DNA of 19,469 nt from Podila epigama (GCA_015679605.1 JAAAVE010000434.1:1-19469); one strand, 5' to 3'; shown: positions 1-10,468, numbered from the stretch's first letter. Numbers and translations: made by a program. The notes: generated by a model from the sequence alone, not told the origin.

Positions 1-454
1 AAAAAAAAAAAGAGAAATGGTAACTGGATCAACTTGCTCCGTATTTGAATCTATTTCCGTGCCACGTTGGGGTTGTCAGGGTCGGACGTCAATGAAAAAT
101 GTGAAAGGTGACAGTCTAGACCTACCGGTGTTGTTGCAACTATTGACTAGGAAAATTAAAGAATGGATGCGCGGCATTTTTCATATCAGGATTAAAAAAC
201 AGAGGATAGCTTTGGGTGAATGTTCGGTATGGGTAGTCCAAGAGCCTGTTTGCTTCTTTTCATATCTCACGGATTACCCAGTGGCCCCTATTCCTTCTTT
301 TTCATACATCGCTTGCTTGCTTGCTTTTCCACCTGAAATAGACCGTTTTTAATATCTTTGGGATAAAATGACACAGGATCATGTCACCTTGGAGGTGGCA
401 AGGATCAATTGAAAAGAATTCAGCGACACAAGCGCGTGAATGTTTGTATGTGTG

Positions 455-458
<4 letters not shown>

Positions 459-495
<37 letters not shown>
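459..495. repeat. (AG)n dinucleotide microsatellite
   Basis: An uninterrupted run of about 18 AG units. It is preceded by a short TG-rich stretch (about 443-457), so purine and TG repeats lie side by side. It is non-coding and likely to vary in length between strains. Confidence 0.95.
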
Positions 496-497
<2 letters not shown>

Positions 498-1390
498 ATC
501 AATCGCCCGAATAAAACAAGAAAAAGGGTCTGTTTCGTCATCTACCACACCCTTGGCGCGGATGAACCTGAATCGTTGGGGTGTCTTGTTCACACGAGGT
601 AGTGTATAGCATGAAGCGAGCAATGGACGCATGTGCGACAGTGCTGGTAAGCTCAACATCATAAGACCAATGTTTGAAAAGTAATATGCCAACTAACGCC
701 GGTCCTTTATGCCAATGGTGCCAAGTTCATTCATGCTTGAGAGAGTGAAAAAATGTCTAACCGAGAGACTTGCTGTAAGGACAAAGGGTAGGCATGAGAA
801 GCACGCACCTGCTATCGAAGGAGAGAGGGGGAGGGTAAAAAGCAGCACAGGGACACAGTGTGTTTGGACGTGTATGTGTGTGTGTGATGGACCCTCTGAC
901 CACAAAGCTAGACACAGACCTCTGTACTGAATGACGACGACAAGTCAATAAAGTCGGCAAAATAACTGTTGTTTTTGTTCGTGGAGATAGCACATTGACT
1001 GAGGGGTTGTTCATTCACAGAATTGGTTTGCATAAAACGCAGTGGTGGTCAGTTGTTTTTTTGTTGGTCCTCGGATTCTATTTTGGAACGAGTGGGTGAA
1101 TAAGGTCAATGACTCAATGACATTGATTTACTTCAAGACTCTCACGCTTCTTTGGAGAAAGAAAAAAGGGCATTTTGTCGTGTCTGTGAGCACGCGCCTC
1201 TGCTGCTCTGCTCTATCTCTCGGAAATGAACAAAGAGCGCAAGAGAAAGTTAAATGAATGAATGACGAGAGAGGTACCTCTGACAAGATATACATGGATG
1301 ACCGTAACCAGGAGACTGGGGGAAACTGAGGAAAGTGGAAATGAGAAAACGAAGCGGGCTGAACTTGTTTAGAATGATAATCCTTGCAGG

Positions 1391-1429
1391 CAACAACAAG
1401 AACAACAACAACAACAACAACAACAACAA
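1391..1429. repeat. (CAA)n trinucleotide microsatellite
   Basis: Thirteen CAA/AAC-type units with one imperfect unit (AAG, near 1397-1400). In the three plus-strand frames it would encode Gln, Asn or Thr, and on the minus strand Val, Leu or Cys runs. None of these belongs to a recognisable gene, so I treat it as an intergenic microsatellite. Confidence 0.93.
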
Positions 1430-1889
1430 GCCCTGCATGGTCCACAAACATAGCCTCTCGTTCTGTCTGACCAACAATTTCTCCCGCTTTGGGCAAGAGA
1501 CAAGTGCTGCTTCTACTCCACAAACAGACAAAGCCTGCATACATGACAGAGTTTTGTGCACATTGGACATGGTGGTACGGGTGTGCAAGAGTGCGAGAGA
1601 AAGAGAAAGAGTGAAAGAGTGAAAGAGAAAAAAAAATAAAGGGGGACACCATGCCACACGTCGAGTTGAGAATGTCATTCCCTTTCTCAACATGCGTGTA
1701 GCCTCGCCCTTGCATTTTCTGCTGGCCGGTACCTGACCCAATGTAGTGGAAGAAGGCGGTTATGGAGTATATGCTAGAGTGAAAGGAAGGGAAAGATGGA
1801 TATACATGAAGATAGAAGATAGCATTGGTGCATCCACCCCTATCCAGATGAGTCTTGGAAGTTGCCTAGTAACATCGTATGTGTGTGAA

Positions 1890-1918
1890 TGTGTGTGTGT
1901 GTGTGTGTGTGTGTGTGT
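1890..1918. repeat. (TG)n dinucleotide microsatellite
   Basis: About 14 perfect TG units, preceded by a shorter TG stretch (1880-1887) and followed directly by a CG-alternating stretch (about 1918-1926). Together this forms roughly 45 bases of alternating purine-pyrimidine sequence, the composition that can adopt left-handed DNA. It is intergenic. Confidence 0.93.
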
Positions 1919-2011
1919 CGCGCGCGTAGTTCCATCTCAACTGAGAAGGAAGTGAGTGAGAGAAATGCTCGGCACGATAACCCTTTTTTTTTATCCTCCT
2001 TCCATCTCTCC

Positions 2012-2038
2012 TTCTCGTCTCTCGTCTCTCGTCTCTTT
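2012..2038. repeat. Short tandem TCTCG pentamer repeat in a pyrimidine tract
   Basis: Four to five copies of a TCTCG/TCTCT-like pentamer inside a longer pyrimidine-rich stretch that begins near 1983. It lies in intergenic DNA and no function can be assigned. Confidence 0.75.
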
Positions 2039-2201
2039 CTATCGTGCCTGTTCTTGTTCAATTGGGTCTATCCGGTGTTGATATGACGAGAATCGTCAAG
2101 CAAAGAGCGAGAGTGGGAGTGAAGTGTGCTTGTCTGCGTAGAGTTGAAGTGAAGTGAAGGTGGAGCATTGGATGATGTATGTAGGATGTGGATGTCGGAT
2201 A

Positions 2202-2243
2202 TGGATGTGTGGATGTGTGGATGTGTGGATGTATGTGTGGATG
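2202..2243. repeat. GGATGTGT octamer tandem repeat
   Basis: Three to four tandem copies of GGATGTGT that decay at both edges into GGATG/GTATG variants (whole G/T/A-rich stretch about 2160-2243). With the (GGAT)n tract just downstream it forms a GGAT-based repeat domain on the plus strand. Confidence 0.85.
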
Positions 2244-2272
2244 GACACTGTGGGAAGGTATGACACAACACC

Positions 2273-2294
2273 CATGGATGGATGGATGGATGGA
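2273..2294. repeat. (GGAT)n tetranucleotide microsatellite
   Basis: Five tandem GGAT units followed by a CATGCACATGCATG-type stretch. It is close to the GGATGTGT octamers and may share an origin with them by slippage of a GGAT core. Confidence 0.88.
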
Positions 2295-2394
2295 GCACAT
2301 GCACATGCATGCTCATCCTCATAGCATCATAGCATCACATAACACACATCGGATAACACACATCCATCGTGTACTCTTCTTTTATGTCAACATA

Positions 2395-2800
2395 CATCAC
2401 ATTGCCCTTTTTTCTTTTTCACCAACGCTCACTTTTTTTTTCTTTACTTTTCATTTTTTCCTTTCACTTTTTCCTTTGTGCCATTTCATTCGTCATCGTC
2501 GCATTCTCGTCTTGCTTTGCAATTGTTCACAATGCATCCTTTCGTCAGCAAACATACCTGAGACATTTAACCTTTTATCAAATTGCATCGCAATAACTCC
2601 ACACACCACACCTTCTTTTCTTTTTTTTCTTTTCTCCTTCAACTCAATCTCTTTCTCTTCAATTCAATTCAACTCAATTCAATTCAATCCAACTCAACCC
2701 AATCCCCCTTGTTTCTTCAAATCAGAATCAACTCTCACATCCCAGCAACACCTCACGCTACTCACCACACCCCCCTTCGCATTCCCCTAGCCAGAAAAAC
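2395..2800 (+). promoter_or_regulatory. Pyrimidine-rich presumptive promoter / 5' leader of the Byr4-like gene
   Basis: The plus strand is dominated by T and C, with runs such as 2403-2415, 2431-2445 and 2617-2640, and almost lacks G down to the coding start. Pyrimidine-rich tracts just upstream of the start are typical of fungal core promoters and leaders. I could not identify a convincing TATA box or a specific factor site, so the assignment rests on composition and position only. Confidence 0.45.
2656..2706. repeat. Degenerate CAATT/CAACT pentamer repeat in the leader region
   Basis: Ten or so pentamers of the form CAATT, CAACT, CAATC or CAACC run head to tail. They sit about 140-190 bases upstream of the chosen start codon of the Byr4-like gene, in the pyrimidine-rich leader or core promoter. 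The array contains almost no G. It may be part of the transcribed 5' leader. No binding factor is implied. Confidence 0.8.
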
Positions 2801-2810
2801 AAATGCCGAC

Positions 2811-2828
2811 ATGTCCTCCAATTCATAG
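2811..2828 (+). promoter_or_regulatory. Candidate upstream ORF, five codons (Met-Ser-Ser-Asn-Ser-stop)
   Basis: An ATG at 2811 opens a five-codon frame closed by TAG at 2826-2828, 13 bases before the ATG at 2842 that I take as the main start. An earlier ATG at 2803, in frame with the main protein, has a weak context (C at -3), while the ATG at 2842 has A at -3 and G at +4. If transcription starts upstream of 2803, scanning ribosomes would meet three ATGs within 40 bases, one of them giving a tiny peptide. Whether this uORF is on the mRNA is unknown. Confidence 0.35.
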
Positions 2829-2841
2829 TAGTAGAGACACC

Positions 2842-5800
2842 ATGGCCGAATGGGACCTGGCCTCATCCCCACCACACCCAATCTCATTGGACCCTTCCTT
2901 GGCATTCTCTGCCAATGTCTATGCATTCTCTTCCAAACATACCAAATGCAAGCAGGAAGTCGAAGCATGGGACGACGACCAGGACTTTGTCTCATTTGAA
3001 CCCATTTTTGAGCAGCTCCAGTTCCAGCCCAGTGGCCATCTGCCGCGTTCGCCCATGTCCGATGCCTCCAGCAACAGTGCTGCTGACTACTTTCAACCTC
3101 ATACCAACTCCGCATCTACTCTGCTATCCACTCCTACACTCCCCTCAAAATCGTCAGTGTCGGCTTTGGCTTTGCCATCCACTTCAGCAACTGTGTCAGC
3201 AACTGCATATGCCTCAGCATCAACATCAACATCAACCTCAGCCTCCGCCACAGCCTCAGCTGCTCTCTTGAGCACTCCACCAACAACACCCTGCAGCCAG
3301 ACATCGCCTACGAGCCCTCGCACAAACCAATGTCATTCCGTCAGCCATGGTGTCACAGAAACCCACGCTGCTCAGAAGCGCGCTGGGGCTCACTTTGGTG
3401 ACACAAGCAGCAGTGACAGCAATTTGAAAAAGACAATGTCCATGCTCCACCCATCGACACTCTTTCCAACAACAACACGAGTTGCAGCTCCATCTTCCTC
3501 ATCATTGTCATCGTCGTTATCGCCGCCAACAGCGTCGCTAGCAGTAACAGCCTCGACAACAGGTACAGCATCATCGACATCAACATCAACATCACTACCA
3601 ACACCTCCGCGCTTCAATCTCACGTCCTTATCCGTCCCTTCAGTGTCTCCAGCCATAGCGACTGCGACCGTCACCGCGACGACAGTGCTCCCATCACTTC
3701 GTGTCCATCGACAAAACACCCTTACCACCAGTACAAGTGCTGGCTCGCTCTTCCACACAGACACCTCGTCCTTTGCCACCAACGCTAAGCCCTTCCAGTC
3801 ACAGCCAATCACAGATGCCCTTCCTCCCCTGGCCCCATCTTCCGCATCCCCCGCCGCCACCACCACCACCACCATCTCCACGATGGTCAATACCACCAAG
3901 GCTACGAACACGACTCGTTTCCCAGGCACAAATACAGGCACAGGCACAACCTCAGGAACCGACTTTGGTCACGTCAAAGCCAAGTCATCCCAATACCAGT
4001 CTATCCCATCTCTACTCTCATCCCCGTCCATGTCAGTCCCAGCATCACCAAGGCCATCCTCATCTCTGGACAGGGAAGAGGAGGATGTCCGGTCAACCCC
4101 TCCATCCAAGAGGAGCATGACCACCATCACACAAAAGACAATACCGGACGATGTGTACTCGGGCGTCATCACCCGCTTCAACACAACCCGCCCAGTCCCA
4201 CCTTCTGCCGATGACTACGAAGGCTTGGTTCTCCCTGACCAAGACATTCTCGACTTTAATCGCGTTCGCGCCACGCTGGAAAAGTCTGTTCATATCCCAG
4301 ACACACTGGAAGAGACTGATGATTGGGACCTAGAGAGCGATTGTGATGGTGGTCAGTCGATGGCCAACAGCGACATTGACATCTTCACACCAAAGGACTC
4401 CACTCCACAAACAGACCGACCCCTCAACTCATGTTCTCCCAAAGTTCCGAGCACTCTCCATTGTACCCCCGTACTATCGGCATCTCTCTCCACATCTGCA
4501 TCGACATCATCCCCACCCCCGTCCTCGCCCTTGCCAGGAGACAGACAAATGCACGATCCCCTAAGCAAGAGTGGTTCACGCATCCATCCCAGGGACAAGG
4601 TCACGTCTCCCCCTTTCACCCTTTCTCCTTCCTCTTCACCCTCTACTTCTATGTCTACGTCTATGCCAGACCGAAAGGTGTCTGAGATCTTGTTTGACAA
4701 GGACCTTGAACTGCCTAAGCGGTTCAACTCCTTCAAGTTGACCTTGGAACCGCGTCGACGTTCGAAAGCAGCTTTGGTCAGCCATCCAGAGACGACAACT
4801 CAACAACCCCAACCACCTCCCCCTTCTTCTTCTCCTGCGACTCCACCTTCGACGTCACTTGTCCGCAATGCATCTTTAAAACGAAAGGATTCTAGGATTG
4901 ACCTTGGTAGGTTTTCTATCATATATGTGTTATCTCTTGTGTGAGCGCTTCCATGTTAATGTGTGTCATTTACGGGTCATTGTCAAAGCGTACTAACAAA
5001 GAGTGCATTAATGTTTACTACACCTTTACTACCACCATACCACCATACAAATATAACACCAATCAATCTCCTTTCGATGAAAAAAACACACCTCGCATCT
5101 TATGGATTTGCATTGTAGGTATTGATGCTAGGTATCGCGACGAGCCTGAAGACTTTTGGGACGGCCTAGACATTGATAATGACCAAGCGTTTTACAACAA
5201 AAGTCGAAACAAGAATCTGGTCTTGCGTCCCAATATTCAAGGTAGAGCCAGAAGTGGCTCGCGCGTCCAGCGCCAGGTGCTGCCACTCAAGGACTTTGTG
5301 GCTCTTCCCTCGAGGATCCCAAGACTGTGCCGCGCACCAGGAGACACATCTAGGGCGGTCCCAACCCCCCCGGCGTTATTGCGCACACATTCCACGCAAT
5401 TCGATCTTCCGCTTCGTAACCTCAACTCAAAGTCATCTCTCCCACGGCTCAAGCGACAGCCCAGCATCAATAAACGCGACACAACCAAGATGCAAGACGG
5501 TGCAGATGGCATTACCAACAACAACGGCAACAACAACTCCACTAACCCGCCCTCGCCTTTTGTCTCCCGCGCAACGACGCCCATTCCAATCCAACTCAAT
5601 ACCGGCCACCGTAGCTCGTGGCATTTGGGCAAGGACGAGCTCCCTAGTTTCAAGTCCTCATCCTTGGCGCTACGGACTGTTTCGTTTAGTGAAGGTACTG
5701 ACAGCTTTGGTGCTGTAACCACGGCCACCACGAATAGCACATCGAGTGCACAAAGCAGTTTGTCAAAATCGGCTGGCGAGTTTATACCCAAGCAAATGCA

Positions 5801-8800
5801 TCCTCCTTCTCGCCCATCGTCTGAGCAAGAACAAGAACAAGAGCGAGAACAAGAGCAAGAGATGGAGATAAACACAATGCACGAGACGCCCACGCATTTG
5901 TCTTCTTACTTGTCCTCTGCTCAACATGCAAAGTCGTTTGCCAACCTCCGTACCATGGTGAAAAAGTGGGACTGGGGCCGTCCAAAGTCAGGTGCTCGAG
6001 GGTATATCCCCTCGTTTCTCTCCACGTCTTCCGCAGCCTCAGACTCGGATACACTTGGTTCGTCCTCTCAAAAGTCAACAACGATGATGATGGCAACTGA
6101 AAAGTTGCTTCAGCCCAACCCTGAAGTCGAGATTATGAGAGGTCATAGCCAGAACCAGAATCTGGCTATGAACAAGAGTGAAACAAAGGCACCGGAGAGA
6201 CCCCCCATGGCATCGAGATCGTCATCTCTCTCAGATTTTGGTCTCATGCTTGGTGCATTGAGTGGACAGCGGGATAGTCGACCTCCGTCGAGGATGACAG
6301 TCGTCAATATGACTGCAAGTCAAGAAACAACACAACAGCTGTCTGGGTTGGACATGCTGGATGGCGTGAGCTCGACAGGGAGTGTTGGCGAGAAGGTTCC
6401 GAGACGGTTTTTCTTGAAGCGGTCGTTGAAGCATAACAGTTTTGGGGATGGTTTCGAATTGGAGCATTTCGATAACTTGCCAACATACCAAACGCGGGAA
6501 GAGTCATATCAGCTTCAGATGCAACAGATTGCACACGGTCGACGACAATCGATGGACCGAGTGGCTGCCTGGTTGAGGAAACCGCAATCTGCTGCGAATC
6601 TCAAGGAGAATGCAAAGATTGATGGTACGTCTTCATTCTTTATGCCTTTTTATGTACATTGCCCGTTGTCATTTCTTTTTTTTTGTCCGCCTGATTAATG
6701 CTTTTTTTCTTGTTTTGTTCTTTAGAATCACCTATCGATCAAGAGTTAGGAGGATCGACCAAGCTTCGAAAGTCAAAGTCGGTGGGAAGGAGGTCTCTTT
6801 TTGAGATTTTTGGACAAAACTCGAATGACTCGTCAAAGGTAAGGAAAAACTCTTTTCTAGCGAGCTATGGCAGTCTGTTTTTATACGACTTTTCTTACAT
6901 TGACGATTTATTTTTTCATCCATTTTTTTGTCTAGGCAAAGAAGAAAAAGAAAAAGATGCTAGGCGGATCCACCTTGGCTCCAATTCATTCACAGCTGAG
7001 CGTACAAAAGTTTTCGGACCCGGGTCATGGCACTCCTTCTCGGCATATGTTATGGAGTGGCACGGATGAGAGCCAGGAACGATTAGGGGGAACGGATCAT
7101 GACGATGTCTCTGGAGGTGGAGAGGAGGCGACTGAACCCTCGGAGGATCGATTCAGCGTCACTGGCAGAAACAAGCACCAGGATCCATCCAAACTCCATT
7201 ATTCGTATCTGCCAGGAACCTCCCCTTGGAATGGCTCAAGTGTAGCCCCGGGCACGAGCACTGCCGCCGCCGCCGCCACCACAGCATCCACCACCACCAC
7301 AGCTGCGGCCACAACAATAAAAACAGCAGCCGCATCAGCATTAGCATCAGCGTCAGCAGCTGCAGCAGTGAATCGACCTGCCTTGATTGCCAATCTCAGT
7401 AATTATTCCAAAAACAGGACTCAGGTATCGGGCAAGATGATTTTTGACCCTGTTCGAATGTGTTGGATCTTTAACCCAGAATACCTTGCGGCGCGTCGCC
7501 GTCAACTGCAGCAACATCAACAACGGTCCGGACCTATTTTGGGCAGCAAGAGTCCGATAGGGATCGTGGATGACATTTGGGGCGATGAGCCCGATGTATT
7601 TGCAGGTCTGAGTGATGACGAGAGTGACGATGAGAGTTATGATGTTGATAAGCATGAAAAGGATCGTGACAGCAAGGCGCATACCAAGGACTTTGATGAG
7701 GATGTTGCACAGGTACAGGCATATGGACAGAGAGAAGAAGAGGAAGTAGAAGAGAAAATAGTTGAACGAGAGATCGAATTGAATAGGAAAGAAGACGCGG
7801 AGGACCCTTCTACGGAAGGATCGGTATCGGCGTCAGCGATGACTACACCAACCGCAACAGCAACATCGACTTCCATGGCGACAGCCATGTGGACAATGGA
7901 TGGAATCAGCAACAGTCGGCATACAAGATTAATATCACGACCCTCGTTCTCACGTTACTCAAGTCAAGAGTATTTGAAAGATGAGGAGGCGGAGGTTGCA
8001 GCTGAGGGAGAGGAGCGGCCAGAGGTCAATGCACAGGCTTGGAACGAAGCCATGAAGGCGCCTCCAATGACGCCCACTTCCACCTATGGTCAAGGGGATT
8101 CGAGTAGGACAGGGTCTATTGGAGTTCATTCTATTGTATCGAAATCAAGTCGCAAAAGCCTGTCGGGTCACCATGCATTAAGCAATGCTGCCAGTAACGG
8201 TATTCTTAATGGTGGTGGTGGTGGTGGAGGCAGCAGCAGTCATCATGGCTTCGGATCGAATGGTATCAGTAGTTGTGGTGAATTTGAGGTAGGTGTCGAG
8301 TTTGACATTACAGAGGCCTTTTTGGAACAGTGTATTGCAGCAGAGGCACAACATCGCAAAGGAGCGGGAAGATTCTTTGCGTTGCCGTACAGTCCACCGG
8401 ATGAGGAAAGAGCACCTGTGGCGAGCAGTAAAGGTGTTGCCAAGATGACGAAGCTCTTGACGTTTGGTCGCAAGTCTGGTCAAAAGGCGGTAGCGAGCCA
8501 AAGGACGACTGGGTCAAGGACTGCGACGATGAGTCAGAGATTTGAGGGCTTTGTGAAGAAGCACAAGAAGGATGAAGGAAGGAAGAAGGATGGCAACGGC
8601 GATGAGAATGAAGACGACGAGGACGACGACGACGACGAGGTTATGATTGCCAAGACAGGATTTCTCTCATGGAGAGGTACACTTCGACGGTCTAATAGGC
8701 CAAAGTCTAGGCCAGGCGTTTTGCAAGCGGTGGCAGCCATGGAGATGTTGGGTAGAGATACTAACGATGATCATGACACCCATGATGATATCGTTTCAGC

Positions 8801-10274
8801 TACAACTATTGGCAATGGTGGCGGTAGTGAAGAAAGTAGTCTTGTGGGAGAAGCCATTGCAACAAAGACACTTTCATTGCAGCCTAATCAGCAACAACAG
8901 CAACAACAAGTGCACCCATTGCAAATTGGACAAGAGGCGTTGTCACAGCAAGGAAGCAGAAGGAGCTCGGTTCAGTTTGGAGGACAGGAATCTTTTGGTC
9001 CAGAAGTGATCATGAAGCACAGCCTGTCCGGAAAGATGAACAAGAAGACCAAAAAGAAGAAGAAGAAACAGAAGAAGAGCCCTCATGGTTCGACCAAGGA
9101 GTCTCTAAGTCGTGGATGGTCTTTGTCCTTTGAGGATATGAGCAATGCTAATAGCATGCATGGACAATGTGGCGACAAACTTACTCGCAGTCATGGTAGT
9201 AGCAGCCAAGGACTTGCGCTTGGATATAGTGGCCGCAGCAAGAAGAGACACTCTCTTCCTTTTGCTACATTCTCCTCATGGCAATCATCTCTGGTTGCTG
9301 CTACTACTTCAACAGCAGCAGGAGCAATAGCTGTACCTCCGTCACTATTGCCATCGCCGTCACCATCACCGTCGCCATCACCCGTACCGGGACCAGTTTC
9401 TTCTTGGGGTGTTGCAACGTTGGCATTGCGAGGTCGTACAGGTTCTCGACAAAAGGCCAACAATGTCAAGGACATGTCACAATCCGATAAGCGGAGGCAA
9501 TCTCAGTTGTACTTTGCACAAGGATATGAAGAAGGCGAGAGGAGGCCCTTGACTTTTTCGGCTACGATTGCAGCAGCTCGCAAGGGCAAGTACAACTCTG
9601 TTGGAGGAACACGAGGAACACGTGGTGTTGGAGGAGGTAGAGATCGGTGGATGACACCGCATGTATTTGAACCTCATATCACGTTGAGTCCATCTGCAAC
9701 ACTTTCTTCAAGGAGAGCGTCTCTCAATAGTTGCGGACATTCTCATGGTCAAAAGGAACAAGAGACATTACCACGGAAACATCGTCGCCGTCGACGTGGT
9801 GGTGGTCGCTTGGCTGGTATTGATACTGATGATGAAGAGGAGGATGACCAGGAAGATGACAAGGAGAATGACAAGGAAGGTGGCAAGGAAGGTGACAATG
9901 GGGCGACGATGCCTGTCATAAGAAAGATTTGGAGTTTGAGAAAGATTCAGAGTCGTCGAAAGTTGGGGTTGTCCAAGGGTGATGATGGCCTCAAGAGTAA
10001 GGACAATGACAACGATCACGACAGTGACAATGACAAGTTCAAGGTCAAGGAAGAGGACAAGGACGAAGGTCAAAAACACGAGCACAAAGAAGAAGAACAG
10101 AAAGAGGAACTAGAGAACGACGACGATGACGATGTGTTTGATGACGAGGATGAGTACATGGACCGTGGATATCGTTCCTTGTCCAATGCACGGGGTCGTC
10201 CACCGTATCGTCCAAGGATCGAGCTATTGTTTGAGTTTGACACGTATTCAACATGTCGATTCACTGTAAAGTAG
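2842..10274 (+). CDS. Byr4/Bfa1-like protein: two-component GAP scaffold of the septation/mitotic exit network (4 exons, 2340 aa)
   Basis: Exons 2842-4906, 5119-6624, 6726-6838 and 6936-10274 join in frame to 2340 residues. In the known family (Byr4 in fission yeast, Bfa1 in budding yeast) the protein works with Cdc16/Bub2 at spindle pole bodies to stimulate GTP hydrolysis by Spg1/Tem1 and hold back septation. Blocks resembling fungal Byr4 occur in the family order: AWDDD (42-46); DDYEGLVLP (457-465); DKDLELP (619-625); EDFWDGLDI (699-707) with NLVLRPNI (721-728); GDGFELEHFDNLP (1131-1143); PALIAN (1376-1381) leading to GKMIFDPVRMCW (1394-1405); EPDVFAGL (1446-1453); and VGVEFDITEAFL (1680-1691). 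Between them lie Ser/Thr/Pro/Ala-rich linkers. Exon 4 opens with a Lys run (1230-1235). The start at 2842 was preferred for its context; the in-frame ATG at 2803 would add 13 residues. Length is several times that of yeast homologues, with about 630 residues after the last conserved block. The family call is from memory of motifs. Confidence 0.88.
4907..5118 (+). other. Intron 1 of the Byr4-like gene (212 nt, phase 1)
   Basis: Donor GTAGGT follows Leu plus one base of a Gly codon, and acceptor TTGTAG completes Gly so the reading continues into IDARYRDEP. Unspliced reading hits a stop at 4942-4944. A perfect TACTAAC branch box occurs at 4991-4997, unusually far (about 120 nt) from the acceptor. 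It is also the longest intron of the gene. Confidence 0.88.
6625..6725 (+). other. Intron 2 of the Byr4-like gene (101 nt, phase 1)
   Basis: Donor GTACGT and acceptor TTCTTTAG are separated by a T-rich interior. Removal joins a G to AA to give Glu, and the frame continues into SPIDQELGG. The unspliced frame stops at 6696-6698. Confidence 0.92.
6839..6935 (+). other. Intron 3 of the Byr4-like gene (97 nt, phase 0)
   Basis: Donor GTAAGG and acceptor TTTGTCTAG follow a T-rich tract. Removal joins SNDSSK to AKKKKKKML. Splicing is required to reach the conserved FDPVRMCW block in exon 4. The intron itself has no stop in the upstream frame, so retention would read through and shift frame until a stop at 7067-7069. 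Confidence 0.9.
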
Positions 10275-10463
10275 AAAAAAAAAATTATTGCATTTGTATC
10301 CTGTGTATTAAAAGTAGACCATTGCTCAGAGTTGCGTCGCTTGTCTTCCTTCACCCTTTTTGCTTTTTTTTTTTTTTTTTGACGGAATGGTGGTCAATGA
10401 CCGTTTGCAAGCAACGTAAAAACCACAAACAAAAAAGAAAGGGAGTGATTCCAACAGTATCCT
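10275..10463. other. Short convergent 3' intergenic region (189 nt)
   Basis: This separates the tail-to-tail Byr4-like and PPR genes. For the plus-strand gene an ATTAAA at 10307-10312 is a possible polyadenylation signal. A T run of about 18 (10363-10380) lies in the middle, which is an A run for minus-strand transcripts. With so little space the two 3' UTRs probably abut or overlap. Confidence 0.7.
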
Positions 10464-10468
10464 TTATT
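10463..10468 (-). terminator. AATAAA polyadenylation-type hexamer overlapping the PPR stop codon
   Basis: Read on the minus strand, the last codons of the PPR frame end in Gln-Lys-TAA and the hexamer AATAAA includes the stop codon (10464-10466). No other AATAAA was seen between it and the end of the Byr4-like gene, so this could be the signal for an extremely short 3' UTR. Fungal poly(A) signals are degenerate, so this is a candidate only. Confidence 0.35.

Larger units (their letters stand above)
1..2800. other. Gene-poor, microsatellite-rich intergenic region
   Basis: I see no credible gene in this 2.8 kb. The open frames are short, overlap on both strands and are mostly translations of simple repeats (Ser-Leu, Val-Cys, Leu or His-Thr runs). 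No protein family, tRNA-like or rRNA-like segment could be recognised. The stretch holds at least seven simple repeats of different unit (AG, CAA, TG, TCTCG, GGATGTGT, GGAT and a CAATT-like pentamer), listed separately. From about 2395 to 2800 the plus strand becomes strongly pyrimidine-rich with few G residues, as is common in promoters and 5' leaders of fungal genes, so the promoter of the downstream Byr4-like gene probably lies here. A short non-coding RNA or a terminal exon of a gene beyond the left edge cannot be excluded. Confidence 0.7.

Noticed and set aside
1128-1741. Minus-strand open frames of 163 and 195 codons
   Set aside because: They translate the CAA microsatellite as Leu/Val runs and overlap each other in different frames. 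No family resemblance, and the composition is that of intergenic DNA.
2188-2790. 200-codon plus-strand frame upstream of the Byr4-like gene
   Set aside because: It runs through the GGAT repeats and the pyrimidine-rich leader, giving Phe/Ser/Gln/Asn low complexity. Position and composition fit promoter and leader DNA.
9353-9392. Ser-Pro repeat and Lys/Asp/Glu runs in exon 4 as a sign of out-of-frame or non-coding DNA
   Set aside because: The frame is open for over 1100 codons across both low-complexity and ordinary sequence, and non-repeat stretches between (for example GFLSWRGTLRRSNRPKSRPG) look like real protein.
2803-10274. Two or three separate genes instead of one Byr4-like gene
   Set aside because: The large open frames are joined by three introns with good GT-AG sites and matching phases, and the family blocks occur across exons 1, 2 and 4 in the expected order. 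A single gene explains all of them.
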